NCBI GenBank assembly: GCA_015056655.1
Contig: SVFV01000012.1
Location: forward strand, 1-64,000
Direction of reading: 5' to 3'
Length of the DNA stretch: 64,000 bases
From: Butyrivibrio sp.
GTDB lineage: Bacteria > Bacillota > Clostridia > Lachnospirales > Lachnospiraceae
In this document: in pieces, positions 18,370 through 27,047 of the stretch
Numbering within the stretch: the stretch's first letter is position 1
How the letters are laid out: each line of letters starts with the position of its first letter
The notes under the pieces: model-generated
Seen by the model: only the letters and a program-made list of their open reading frames with translations
Database searches by the model: none
Told to the model about the DNA's origin: nothing
Translations under genes and position numbers: made by a program

Positions 18370-20043
18370 TTAGTTTGCCTTTTTAATGTCTTTAACAAAT
18401 ATGTTGTAGAGGCATGAAGGTGTAATCTCATAATTGATTCTGCTGCTGGTAGCAAAGAGACGATAGTGATAATAAATAGGATATGAAGGAATATCGTCTG
18501 CAAGAACTGAAAGTGCATCCTGAAGGATAGCTGCTCTCTTCACACTATCAAGCTCTTTAGCCTGCTCACCGATCAATTTATCAAACTCTTCGCTGTTATA
18601 CTCTGACCAATTTGATCCACCTGCTACATTATTTGTTGACAGGAAAAGTGGTGAAATAACGCCAATCGGATCAGGGTAATCAGAGCCCCATCTTGCAATC
18701 ATAAGGTCGTAGTCTCTGGTTTCACTTCCGCCATATCTGAGTGTACTAATCTCAGATGATGCAAGTCCCTCAAGCTCAAGGTTTATGTTAAGTTCTTTGA
18801 GGTTCTGCTGAATGACTAGTGCCACTGATTCATATACAGGATCACTTGCGGGATATACCAGCTTGGCTGTAAATCCGTCAGGAACACTTGACTGTGCAAG
18901 GTATTCCTTAGCTTTATCAAGATCAAGATCATAGGTCTCAACATTAGCAAGATAATCTGTCCACTCCTCTTTAGCTGTTGTTATAATACTTTCTCCATGA
19001 GGAAGTGCATTTGCCTTTCCTGCATACAATCCGTAATATACGTTATCTACAAGAGACTGCTTGTCTACTGCATAAGCGATTGCCTTACGAACATTTTTAT
19101 CGTTGAAGGGCTCTCTTGAATTATTGAAACTAAGGAATGTCTCACCAAAGTAATCCACAGCCTGAACATTTACATTATCATTTGATTCAAGCTCATAAGC
19201 ACTGTCAGCTGTAATAGCTGTTGTAAAATCTATCTCACCACTTTCCAGAGAAAGCTTTGCTACTGAAGCATCCGGTATAAACTTGAAGTCTACCTTATCA
19301 AAATCAAGGCTTAAGCTATCATCCCAGTAGTTCTCATTCTTTGTAAGAACAATTTCACTTCCCTGATCCCAGGACTCAATTACGTATGGGCCTGAACCTA
19401 CGAGTCCTCCATCGGCTGTTCCAAGGTTCTCTGCATGTTCCTCTGCGTAAGCCTTACTAATTACAAGGCTTGCTGTTGTTGCCATGGTATACTGCCATGT
19501 AGCATCAGGCTGCTTAAGTGTAACAGTAACCTGATAATCACCAGTTTTTTCGATTGTATCTACATTCTCAAACATCCATGAAAGCTCACCTGCTACTTCA
19601 GGATCTCTTTGTCTCTCCAGAGAGTAAACTACATCATCTGCTGTAAGCGGCGTTCCATCTGAGAATTTTACGTTCTCTTTTATGTTATATACATATACAT
19701 TATCTGCAGGCTGTTCCTCTGTCTCAACCAGTCCTTTCTGAATGGATGAATCGGGGCCATAGTAGAAAAGCTGCTCTGCAATAGCTGTTGTTATAATATC
19801 ATTCTCCACTGCATATGCATGGATGATATCTATATTTGAAATTTCATCTGAAAATGAAAATGTCAGGGTGTTATCATCCGGAGCATTGCTTGTAGGTGAC
19901 TCACTTTCCTCAATTGAAACAACTGAATCTGATGTGGTACTTGCTGTATCTGTCACTGCAATACTGTTTCCGCATCCTGCCAAAACTGCCAGCACAGCGC
20001 TTGATATTACTGCTGTACTTTTCCCAATAAATCTGTTTTTCAT
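18370..20043 (-). CDS. family-5 (peptide/nickel type) solute-binding lipoprotein, copy 1
   Basis: A 557-residue lipoprotein paralogous to the protein at 16533-18212. The lipobox is LAGC (cysteine about 24), followed by an SBP-bac-5 domain with the same blocks (TPLTADDVVYSLERQRDPE, GLVGSGPYVIESWDQGSEIV, RWGSDYPDPIGVISPLF). Sequence similarity is high along the whole length, so this is a tandem duplication that has diverged. It follows the YezD gene by 16 bases. Two binding proteins for one permease set suggest two related ligands. Confidence 0.9.
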   Translation of the reverse strand: MKNRFIGKSTAVISSAVLAVLAGCGNSIAVTDTASTTSDSVVSIEESESPTSNAPDDNTLTFSFSDEISNIDIIHAYAVENDIITTAIAEQLFYYGPDSSIQKGLVETEEQPADNVYVYNIKENVKFSDGTPLTADDVVYSLERQRDPEVAGELSWMFENVDTIEKTGDYQVTVTLKQPDATWQYTMATTASLVISKAYAEEHAENLGTADGGLVGSGPYVIESWDQGSEIVLTKNENYWDDSLSLDFDKVDFKFIPDASVAKLSLESGEIDFTTAITADSAYELESNDNVNVQAVDYFGETFLSFNNSREPFNDKNVRKAIAYAVDKQSLVDNVYYGLYAGKANALPHGESIITTAKEEWTDYLANVETYDLDLDKAKEYLAQSSVPDGFTAKLVYPASDPVYESVALVIQQNLKELNINLELEGLASSEISTLRYGGSETRDYDLMIARWGSDYPDPIGVISPLFLSTNNVAGGSNWSEYNSEEFDKLIGEQAKELDSVKRAAILQDALSVLADDIPSYPIYYHYRLFATSSRINYEITPSCLYNIFVKDIKKAN

Positions 20044-20059
20044 AATCTCCTCACTCCTT

Positions 20060-20218
20060 TTACTTTAATCTTGTCTTTTCGTTCTTCTCGATCTGGATTA
20101 TTACTCCATCCTGGACAACTAATGTAATATATCCATATTTGATTTCCTCGAGATATTTCTTTATAACCGGTTCAACATCCTTGTCAAAATCGATCTTCTC
20201 TTTTCTGGCAACACTCAT
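20060..20218 (-). CDS. YezD-family (DUF2292) small protein
   Basis: A 52-residue protein on the minus strand, ATG at 20218 with GGGAGGAG upstream, stop at 20060. The core YGYITLVVQDGVIIQIEKNE followed by KTRLK matches the DUF2292/YezD family, whose members are about 50-60 residues with this VQDG..QIEK signature. These small proteins occur often with sulfur-assimilation genes, although their biochemical function is unknown. It begins the unit with binding protein copy 1. The translation is complete and the start and stop are clear. Confidence 0.85.
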   Translation of the reverse strand: MSVARKEKIDFDKDVEPVIKKYLEEIKYGYITLVVQDGVIIQIEKNEKTRLK

Positions 20219-20261
20219 ATCGTCTCCTCCCTTGAAAATCCCCGTCTAATTTATTTAGTAA

Positions 20262-20330
20262 TTTACCCTAGTAAAGCCGCTTTGTATAATACGTAAAAAT
20301 TTGAATCATTTATAGGAAAAAACGATAAGT
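20262..20330 (-). promoter_or_regulatory. control region of the YezD unit
   Basis: It contains TATAGGAAAAAA at 20311-20322 (identical to 11408-11419), a possible -10 TATTAT/TTATAC near 20284-20291, and the palindrome TTTAC-CCTA-GTAAA at 20262-20275, which looks like an operator between promoter and start. The regulator is unknown; Rrf2/CymR-type control of sulfur genes is one possibility only. Confidence 0.4.
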
Positions 20331-20349
20331 TCTTTTGGCAAAAAACATC

Positions 20350-20381
20350 AAAAAACGCAGCGCTTTTTTAAAGTGCTGCGT
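20350..20381 (-). terminator. rho-independent terminator overlapping the end of the OppF-like gene
   Basis: On the minus strand ACGCAGCACTTT pairs with AAAGCGCTGCGT (one A-C mismatch) and is followed by six T. The 5' arm encodes the last residues (DAAL) and stop of the ATPase gene. Confidence 0.92.
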
Positions 20382-21240
20382 CAAAAATATTAGGAACGTC
20401 AACGAATTCATATTCATGTTCACGAATTTCATCCGGATTGGTCCTGGTTTTGGAGGCCAGAAGTCTCTTTGTATATTCATGCTGTGGCGAATTATAGACT
20501 GTTTCTGTGTCCCCGGCTTCTACTATCTCTCCAAGGTACATTACAACTACCTTGTTGCAGATGTTTTTTACAACATTAAGATCATGTGAAATGAAGAGAA
20601 TGCCAACTTCCAACTCCTTATGGAGCTTTACTAGAAGCTTTAATATATCTCCTCGTATGGACACATCCAGGGCTGCTACTGCTTCATCAGCTATAAGGAC
20701 CTTGGGCTGTACTAAAAGTGCTCTTACAATAGCAAATCTCTGAAGCTGTCCACCTGAAAGCTGTGATGGATATCTGTCTAAAAGCTCTTCATCCAAAGAT
20801 GTACTTTTAAGAAGCTTATGGAGCCTTTTATTATAATCCTCCTTGGAAATGTGATGAATTATAGCCACTTCTCCAAGTGATTTCCGAATCCTATAATGGG
20901 GATTAAAGCTCCCTGCAGGATTCTGAAATATCATCTGTATACTCTTAGAAAGGTCGCTTCTTGAAAGATCTTCAATGCTTTTACCATCAATCTTAACAAC
21001 GCCCTCAGTATGCTCAAGCTGAGAGAGAATACCTTTGGTCAAAGTGGTCTTTCCACAGCCACTTTCTCCAACAATCCCTAGGATATCTGATTTCTCCACT
21101 TCCAGTGATACTCCATTTACCACCTTAAGGAGCGCGGATCTGCTGTTTATAGGTGTTATTCTGCTGTTATTCTCCGCCTTTTTCTTGTTATGTTTTATTT
21201 TATAAAAAACGGAATATTTATCTACTTCAAGTAATGCCAT
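20368..21240 (-). CDS. OppF/DppF-type ABC transporter ATPase
   Basis: A 290-residue ATPase with Walker A GESGCGKTT, signature LSGGQLQRFAIVRAL, Walker B VLIADEAVAALD and H-loop FISHDLNVVKN. The C-terminal portion (VEAGDTETVYNSPQHEYTKRLL) is the oligopeptide/nickel-type extension; it is somewhat short, without the full Cys-rich Opp C-terminal iron-sulfur motif. An insert near residues 15-35 is lysine/asparagine rich. It directly abuts the OppD-like gene. By neighbourhood it serves two family-5 binding proteins. Confidence 0.92.
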   Translation of the reverse strand: MALLEVDKYSVFYKIKHNKKKAENNSRITPINSRSALLKVVNGVSLEVEKSDILGIVGESGCGKTTLTKGILSQLEHTEGVVKIDGKSIEDLSRSDLSKSIQMIFQNPAGSFNPHYRIRKSLGEVAIIHHISKEDYNKRLHKLLKSTSLDEELLDRYPSQLSGGQLQRFAIVRALLVQPKVLIADEAVAALDVSIRGDILKLLVKLHKELEVGILFISHDLNVVKNICNKVVVMYLGEIVEAGDTETVYNSPQHEYTKRLLASKTRTNPDEIREHEYEFVDVPNIFDAAL

Positions 21241-22029
21241 TTAGCTTACCTCCTTAAAGCTCTTCAGGAGTTTTTTGGTGTATTCATGCTTGGGATTGTT
21301 GAAGATATCCCTGACACTTCCTGTCTCCACAACCCTTCCCTGATACATAACCGTAACAGTATCACATATCTCAGCCACTACGCCCAGATCATGTGTAATA
21401 CAAAGAATTGATAGTCCCTTTTCATTACGAAGCTTCTTAAATAGCTGTAGTACCCTTGCCTGCATTGTCACATCCAAGGCAGTCGTTGCTTCATCTGCTA
21501 TAAGAATCTGCGGATTACAAGCTATTGCAAGAGCTATCATGCTTCTCTGAAGCATTCCTCCACTAAATTCGTAAGGGTACTGATTAGCCCTTTTCTTAGC
21601 TGGCGTAACCCCTACGCTTTCAAGAAGCTCATAGGTTTTTTCTCTGGCTTCTTTTTTCCCAAGTCCGGCTACATACCTGAGAGTTTCCTCTATCTGCGAT
21701 CCCACTGTGAACAGATTGTCAAAAGAACCAGCAGGATTTTGAAATACATAGGAAATATTCTTTTCTCTATAATCAGCCACCTCTTTATCTGATAGAGATA
21801 AAAGATTCACTCCATTATAAATTATCTCTCCCTCATATTTTATGTCCGCTTCATCATGAAGCCGCAGTATTGACTTTGCTGTGAATGTTTTACCTGATCC
21901 GCTCTCGCCAACAATACCATGAATGTCGCCTTCCTTCAGATCGATATTTACATTCTTAACTATTTCCCTAAATCCTTCGGTACCACGAATACCGGTTTTA
22001 AGATTTCTTATTTCAAGAATATTTCCCAT
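21241..22029 (-). CDS. OppD/DppD-type ABC transporter ATPase
   Basis: A 262-residue ATPase with Walker A GESGSGKTF, signature FSGGMLQRSMIALAIA, Walker B ILIADEATTALD, H-loop CITHDLGVVAEIC and the Opp-family tail NPKHEYTKKLL. It is short compared with OppD (about 330) because the C-terminal oligopeptide extension is minimal, closer to NikD-type lengths. It is next to the OppC-like permease with 13 bases between. Confidence 0.92.
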   Translation of the reverse strand: MGNILEIRNLKTGIRGTEGFREIVKNVNIDLKEGDIHGIVGESGSGKTFTAKSILRLHDEADIKYEGEIIYNGVNLLSLSDKEVADYREKNISYVFQNPAGSFDNLFTVGSQIEETLRYVAGLGKKEAREKTYELLESVGVTPAKKRANQYPYEFSGGMLQRSMIALAIACNPQILIADEATTALDVTMQARVLQLFKKLRNEKGLSILCITHDLGVVAEICDTVTVMYQGRVVETGSVRDIFNNPKHEYTKKLLKSFKEVS

Positions 22030-22042
22030 ATATTTTCAAACC

Positions 22043-22966
22043 TCATCCATTAACCTTGATAGTTTTTTTAGGCGCATAACTATGCCTGATGTAATTCCAG
22101 AAAAGTGAAGTCAAAGAATCTGATTTTTTATGACTTACTTCATTAGCCATGCTTAATCTGGATTCCAAAATCTCAGTTATTTCACCGCTAAGAACATTAA
22201 GTGAAACCACAGATACTACAATGAGAAGTCCGGGAACCAATGCCTGTATAGGGCTTATGGTAATGAACTGCTGAGCATCTGAAAGCATATATCCCCAGTC
22301 TGACTGCGGCGGCTGAACACCAAAGCCAAGAAAGCTAAGTCCCGCAAGATCAAGAATTGCATAGGCCAGATCCAGTGTCAGTTCAGCCATAAGAGTGACA
22401 ACGCAGTTCGGAAGTATATGAAGGAAAATAATCCTTATATCACTTGCGCCAAGCACACGCTCTGCTTCAACATAGGTCTTATTTTTTTCAACCATTACAA
22501 GGGATCTTGCAAGTCTTGAAATCATCGGTGTATATATGATTCCAAGTGCGATTATTCCGGCTCCTATTCCCTTTCCTACTACAGCCATAAACACGAAAGC
22601 CAGAAGTATTGCAGGGAATGAAAGAATAACATTCCAAAGTGATGTGATTATACGATCAAGCTTTCCTCCGTAATATCCAGCATATAGTCCCAGCGGAACT
22701 CCAATAATCACAGAGATGAGCACAACTGCAATTGCACTTAGCATGGTTGTTCTTCCACCGAACAATGCTCTGGAGAAAATATCCCTTCCAACCTTATCTG
22801 TTCCGAATAAATGCGCTGCTGATACCCCGGAGAGCTTATTAGCAACATCCAGTTCATCAGGGTTATATGGCGCTATTTTTCCAGCCAAAAGGGTCAACAA
22901 AATTATCGTAAATAGTATGCCTGCAGAAACAAATAACAGTAATGATCTGGTCTTAATTTTTTTCAT
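22043..22966 (-). CDS. OppC/DppC/NikC-type ABC permease
   Basis: A 307-residue permease with an N-terminal helix, HLFGTDKVGRDIFSRALFGGR (the DppC/NikC signature) and the core EAA loop EAERVLGASDIRIIFLHILPN. About six transmembrane helices. The C-terminal 30 residues after the last helix are unusually long and basic. It follows the OppB-like permease by 27 bases. Confidence 0.92.
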   Translation of the reverse strand: MKKIKTRSLLLFVSAGILFTIILLTLLAGKIAPYNPDELDVANKLSGVSAAHLFGTDKVGRDIFSRALFGGRTTMLSAIAVVLISVIIGVPLGLYAGYYGGKLDRIITSLWNVILSFPAILLAFVFMAVVGKGIGAGIIALGIIYTPMISRLARSLVMVEKNKTYVEAERVLGASDIRIIFLHILPNCVVTLMAELTLDLAYAILDLAGLSFLGFGVQPPQSDWGYMLSDAQQFITISPIQALVPGLLIVVSVVSLNVLSGEITEILESRLSMANEVSHKKSDSLTSLFWNYIRHSYAPKKTIKVNG

Positions 22967-22993
22967 GTCTTTCTCCTCTCCTATACAGGTAAT

Positions 22994-23953
22994 TTATGCG
23001 TCTTCCAAAACTATTCTCTTATCGATAATGGCATAGAGCGTATCTACGATAAGATTCGATAACAGGAATGTAAAAATAATCATAAGTGAAATACACTGGA
23101 TTACAGCTATATCACCAACTCCAACGCTCTGAACCATAAGCCTTCCTACACCATTTAAAGAAAAAATAGTCTCGACCATTACACTTCCGACTATCAAAGC
23201 TCCAAACTGAAGTCCTGCGATGGTGATTACAGGAATAAGCGAGTTTTTAATGGCATGCTTCCATATAATAACTCTTCTTGGAATGCCTCTTGCCTTAAGC
23301 GCCAACGCATAATCAGAACTTAGCTGTTCCACCATAGCTGTCCTTGTTATCTTGGTTACAAGTGCAATCTCATGTGTGGCGATTACAATAATCGGAACTG
23401 CAAGTCTGCTCAAATACTCATTTAAGGTATTTGTAGTACCTGTATAGGAATATCCGGGGAAGTATTTTGATATAACAACCACGAATATCAGGCTTAAGAA
23501 AAATACAGGAACCGAAAAGAAAAACACCGTAAGGATTGATATCAGTTTGTCTATGAATTTCCCCTTATTCACCGCTGATACAACTCCCAGTAATATGGCA
23601 ATTATCTGTGAAAATACAAAGCTTATAAATCCTAACCCCAACGTCACCGGAAGTGCTGCGCTAACTAGCGTAGCTACAGTGACCTTATATTTCACACTTG
23701 CTCCAAAGTTTCCTGCCAGGATGTTTTTTAGCCAATAGAGATACTGCAGGGGGAGTGGTCTGTTAAGTCCGTATTTTTCCATATTTTGCTGTAAAAGCTC
23801 CTTTGACATTCGGCTTCCCTGAAGTGTAGCCAAAACCGGATTTAGACCAGATGCTTTTACCATTGCAAAGATTAAAATCGTAGCAGTTAAAAATATGAAA
23901 AGTGCGTTTATTAACTTCTTCCCTAAGTATCTTCTCATCCTTTTACTCTCCAA
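22994..23953 (-). CDS. OppB/DppB/NikB-type ABC permease
   Basis: A 319-residue permease with the classical N-terminal helix, the PLPLQYLYWLKNILAGNFGAS segment and the EAA-type loop ALALKARGIPRRVIIWKHAIKNSL. About six transmembrane helices. Its start lies inside the end of the M28-like gene by 11 bases, so it is translationally coupled to it. This coupling links the odd M28-like protein to substrate uptake. Confidence 0.92.
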   Translation of the reverse strand: MESKRMRRYLGKKLINALFIFLTATILIFAMVKASGLNPVLATLQGSRMSKELLQQNMEKYGLNRPLPLQYLYWLKNILAGNFGASVKYKVTVATLVSAALPVTLGLGFISFVFSQIIAILLGVVSAVNKGKFIDKLISILTVFFFSVPVFFLSLIFVVVISKYFPGYSYTGTTNTLNEYLSRLAVPIIVIATHEIALVTKITRTAMVEQLSSDYALALKARGIPRRVIIWKHAIKNSLIPVITIAGLQFGALIVGSVMVETIFSLNGVGRLMVQSVGVGDIAVIQCISLMIIFTFLLSNLIVDTLYAIIDKRIVLEDA

Positions 23954-25712
23954 AAATAAATTTTCTTTTTTCTTCCCTTGTCTTTAAAATGCGAATTGGT
24001 TCTGTCGCTCCACCTACATATAATGGATATTCAGGCTCCGCCTCGTAGCTTTTTCCTTCTTCATACTTTGCATTTGCAGGATTTGTGAAAAGTGCACCAC
24101 AGCCTCCTGCAGGTTCACCAGGCTCATTCCTCTTAATATCAAATGTTGCAAGTGATTCAGCCAGGTTTATATGAAACTGTACATCCTTAAATACAGTATC
24201 AAGATCAAATTTATTCCAGTTATCTTCTGGTGTAAGGGTTTCCTCATTAAGTGTCTGAACTGTAGAAACTGGAACTCCGATTCGTTCAAATGCACCTGAT
24301 ACACATACTGACCAAATTCTTGAAATAGGTGATGTACTTGGTGTTATTCCGAATTTTGCCTGAAGAAGCGTTATCACCGGCCATACTATCGGATGGTTTG
24401 AAACCGTAACAGCTCTTGGTGTATCAGGCTTTCCATCGCTTAAATGATCGAGCCACAGAAGCGTCTGCACTCTGTCGGTCAGCTCTTTATGTCTGTCTAA
24501 AAGTGTCAGCGATGTCTGATTGCAGTTGCCCCACACATGATAACTGTCAAAGAAGAAAAGTAATGTCTTTTCCCTTTTTTCTACCGGCTGTGATGAGTAA
24601 TATTTTGCTATAGCCAGAGCTGTCACAACTCCAATGGTATCGCAGACAGCTCCTTCAAATGCAGTACAGGAATGTGCTGCCACAGCCACAACTTCAGCTG
24701 ATTTTCCGGGAAGAACCCCTGCAACGATGTTGGTCGTAGACACCTTTCTAACTCCGTCTATCTTAAGGTGTGCAGTAACCTTACCTTTATTTAGAAGTTC
24801 CTTTATCTGAAGTGCATCTTCTCTTCCAATATTAAGAGCAGGTACTTTAAACTGCCTTTCGGGTCCGATCTCTCCCGGTCCCCATATATTACTTCCACCA
24901 GTGGGCTTTATCCCCGGCTCAAGAAGCTTTATTGTATTTCCGGGTGTATCCTCGAAGTATCCAATTATTCCTGCTGCGCCATGAGCATATGCCACATCAT
25001 AAAGATGAAGTAATGTATATCTTTCTCTCAATGCGCATGCTCCTTCGTGGTCCCACAAAACTCCCCAGTTAGTAAGAACTATCTTGCCTTTTACGTCTTT
25101 TCCTTCGTAGTTTGCTTCTTCGCCTTTTCCTACATAAACTATTTCTGCTGTCACATCTCCAAATCCCACATTATTTTCAGGGAAGGATGTAATATGCAGT
25201 TTCTCTGGAGTTTCTATATCCAATGACCAGTCGTGGAAAAATACTCCTCTAAAATCTATGGGTTCTTTCCAGGTCTCGATACCAAAGTTCTTAAATTCCT
25301 TCTCGATATAATCATTTGCATCATCCATGGCCTTGGTTCCCGGAACTCTTGGCGAGAATATATCTAGTTCCTTTCCCCATTTGTCCAGGTCCTCTTTTGT
25401 TACTATGTTTTGATCTATATCTTTTTCAACTCCTGTAAGAAGCTCCTCAAAGCTGTTTATTTTTCCCAGTTTGCTTTCTTTAAGTACCTTGTATAAGGAT
25501 TTATATTCTTCAGATGATAGTTTTTCTTCTCCTCTTCCAAGCTTTGCACTATCATGCTTTGAAATAATTCCCTGCCATGCTTTCTCAAGATTTTTTCCAT
25601 AGGCAGGACTTTTCTTTGCAAAATCCTTGAAGGATTGTTTTTCCTCTTCTGTGTATCTTTCCTTCTTTACTAACTCTTCTAAAAATGCTGCTGATTCATC
25701 AAATAAACCCAT
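23943..25712 (-). CDS. M28-like protein with PA domain, several metal ligands missing
   Basis: About 589 residues when started at the ATG at 25712, which has GGAGGAG eight bases upstream; the open frame runs 32 codons further but through a leader hairpin. Layout: helical, lysine-rich N-terminus (1-100), PA-type insert (about 195-310), then an M28-like peptidase core. Aligned with M28, His347 (AAHSC), Asp358 (CDTIGV) and Asp422 (LWLDHLSDG) are kept, but the Glu-Glu pair is replaced by SYHVW (390-394) and the last His motif reads VSGAFERIGVP. So it may bind metal differently or not be a peptidase. No signal peptide is seen. It begins the transporter unit. Confidence 0.75.
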   Translation of the reverse strand: MGLFDESAAFLEELVKKERYTEEEKQSFKDFAKKSPAYGKNLEKAWQGIISKHDSAKLGRGEEKLSSEEYKSLYKVLKESKLGKINSFEELLTGVEKDIDQNIVTKEDLDKWGKELDIFSPRVPGTKAMDDANDYIEKEFKNFGIETWKEPIDFRGVFFHDWSLDIETPEKLHITSFPENNVGFGDVTAEIVYVGKGEEANYEGKDVKGKIVLTNWGVLWDHEGACALRERYTLLHLYDVAYAHGAAGIIGYFEDTPGNTIKLLEPGIKPTGGSNIWGPGEIGPERQFKVPALNIGREDALQIKELLNKGKVTAHLKIDGVRKVSTTNIVAGVLPGKSAEVVAVAAHSCTAFEGAVCDTIGVVTALAIAKYYSSQPVEKREKTLLFFFDSYHVWGNCNQTSLTLLDRHKELTDRVQTLLWLDHLSDGKPDTPRAVTVSNHPIVWPVITLLQAKFGITPSTSPISRIWSVCVSGAFERIGVPVSTVQTLNEETLTPEDNWNKFDLDTVFKDVQFHINLAESLATFDIKRNEPGEPAGGCGALFTNPANAKYEEGKSYEAEPEYPLYVGGATEPIRILKTREEKRKFIFGE

Positions 25713-25737
25713 TTCAAACTCCTCCAATATACAAATA

Positions 25738-25780
25738 ACCACAGACATATACTTCCTTGTTAGAGGTATACATCTGTGGT
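25738..25780 (-). promoter_or_regulatory. 15-bp leader hairpin before the M28-like gene
   Basis: The arms ACCACAGATGTATAC and GTATATGTCTGTGGT pair along all 15 positions in RNA (two adjacent G-U pairs) around a 13-base loop. It ends about 26 bases before the start codon and has no T-run, so it is not a simple terminator. A second small palindrome CTGT-AAAA-ACAG (minus strand) is at 25783-25794. A possible -10 TATAAT lies further upstream near 25828. It may be a regulatory RNA element or an operator. Confidence 0.55.
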
Positions 25781-25893
25781 CTCTGTTTTTACAGTCAACC
25801 GAATTCATATATTAAGGATAAGTTATTATAGTTCGGCTTCTGTGTAAAATATGTAATTGCTATATTGTGTAATAGGCAAGAGTTATACGTAGT

Positions 25894-26352
25894 TTATTCA
25901 CTTTGTTTTCTCTTTTGCATCATGACAAAGTAGGTCACTATCAATATCAGATCTGCCAGTATCCATGCGCTTATTTCGCCATAGTATATTCCGCGATGTC
26001 CAATGAAGCTTGTAAGAACCAACGCGCAGAGCACTCTCATTACAAGCTGTCCCATGCTTGAAACCATAGGAATGAAGGTATTTCCAAGCCCCTGAAGAGA
26101 TGCACGCATGATGTACAGCACATACAAAAGCGGGTAGAAAATTCCAAGTACTATCAAGTAATCACGCCCATAAGTAAAGATTTCTTCTGATACTGTAGCC
26201 TGATCCACAAAAAGTTGCATGCCAGCTCTGCCAAAGAAAATCATAATCATAGAACAGATAAGAGCTGTTACAACTCCCATCATCATTGAGATGGAAAACG
26301 AAAATATTAGACTGAAGGGATTTCCTTTAGTAAGATCCTTATCCCTACCCAC
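25894..26352 (-). pseudogene. internally deleted MATE-family transporter remnant
   Basis: A 152-residue frame, GTG start. The first 20 or so residues (GRDKDLTKGNPFSLIFSFSI) are a typical MATE N-terminus, but the sequence then jumps straight to the last third of a MATE protein (VVTALICSMIMIFFGRAGMQ, then FVDQATVSEEIFTYGRDYL). A full MATE has about 450 residues, so roughly 300 residues have been lost in frame. About four helices remain. It cannot be a normal 12-helix exporter; most likely a decaying gene. It lies 27 bases after xpt. Confidence 0.8.
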
Positions 26353-26379
26353 AAAAAACTACTTCCTTAGCTATTATTT

Positions 26380-26955
26380 CTAATCTCTGAAGATAACCTC
26401 TCCCTTATCAGTCATTTCATCAATGATAGCAAGCGAAGTAACATCATATCCCATCTGTCTTAAATCATCACCACCATGCTGGAAAGCTTTCTCTATGCAA
26501 ATGCCGATTCCAACTATCTCTGCTCCAGCCTGGTCACATATCTCAACCAAACCCTTCATAGCATTACCGATTGCAATGAAATCATCAACGATCAGTACCT
26601 TGTCATCGTTTTTCAAGTGTTCCCTTGAAATGGTCGCATCATATTCTTTCCCATAGGTGAATGAGCTTACTCTGGAAACGTAAACGTCATCTCCAATGTT
26701 AAGGCTCTTGGACTTTTTGGCGAAAACCACAGGAACTCCAAAGAATTTGGCTGTAGCACATGCTATAGCTATTCCAGATGCTTCTATAGTAAGTATCTTG
26801 GTGATCTTTTTGCCCTTGTACTTCTCGTAAAAAGCTTCCCCAATTACATCAAGAAGTCCAACATCAATCTGATGATTCAAAAAGCTGTCTACCTTTAAAA
26901 CGTTTTCCGGATAGATCTTGCCTTCCTCGAGTATCTTCTCTTCAAGGATTTTCAT
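26380..26955 (-). CDS. xpt: xanthine phosphoribosyltransferase
   Basis: A 191-residue type I PRTase matching Xpt (about 190). The PRPP loop is VLIVDDFIAIGNAMKGL (about 122-138) and the N-terminal DSFLNHQIDVGLL block is typical. It salvages xanthine to XMP. The frame opens five codons earlier (26970), but ATG at 26955 has GGGGG upstream and matches the usual MKILEEKILEEG start. No purine-riboswitch consensus is visible in the 90 bases upstream. Confidence 0.92.
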   Translation of the reverse strand: MKILEEKILEEGKIYPENVLKVDSFLNHQIDVGLLDVIGEAFYEKYKGKKITKILTIEASGIAIACATAKFFGVPVVFAKKSKSLNIGDDVYVSRVSSFTYGKEYDATISREHLKNDDKVLIVDDFIAIGNAMKGLVEICDQAGAEIVGIGICIEKAFQHGGDDLRQMGYDVTSLAIIDEMTDKGEVIFRD

Positions 26956-27047
26956 ATTTGCCCCCTTCACTTATGAAAAAACTGATTATATTAGATATAT
27001 ATAGAATTTTAAAGCTTAAACTAGTTTTTTACAATGTATTTGTAGAT

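Noticed and set aside
26956-27047. Purine riboswitch upstream of xpt
   Set aside because: The conserved core and loop sequences of the purine aptamer are not present.
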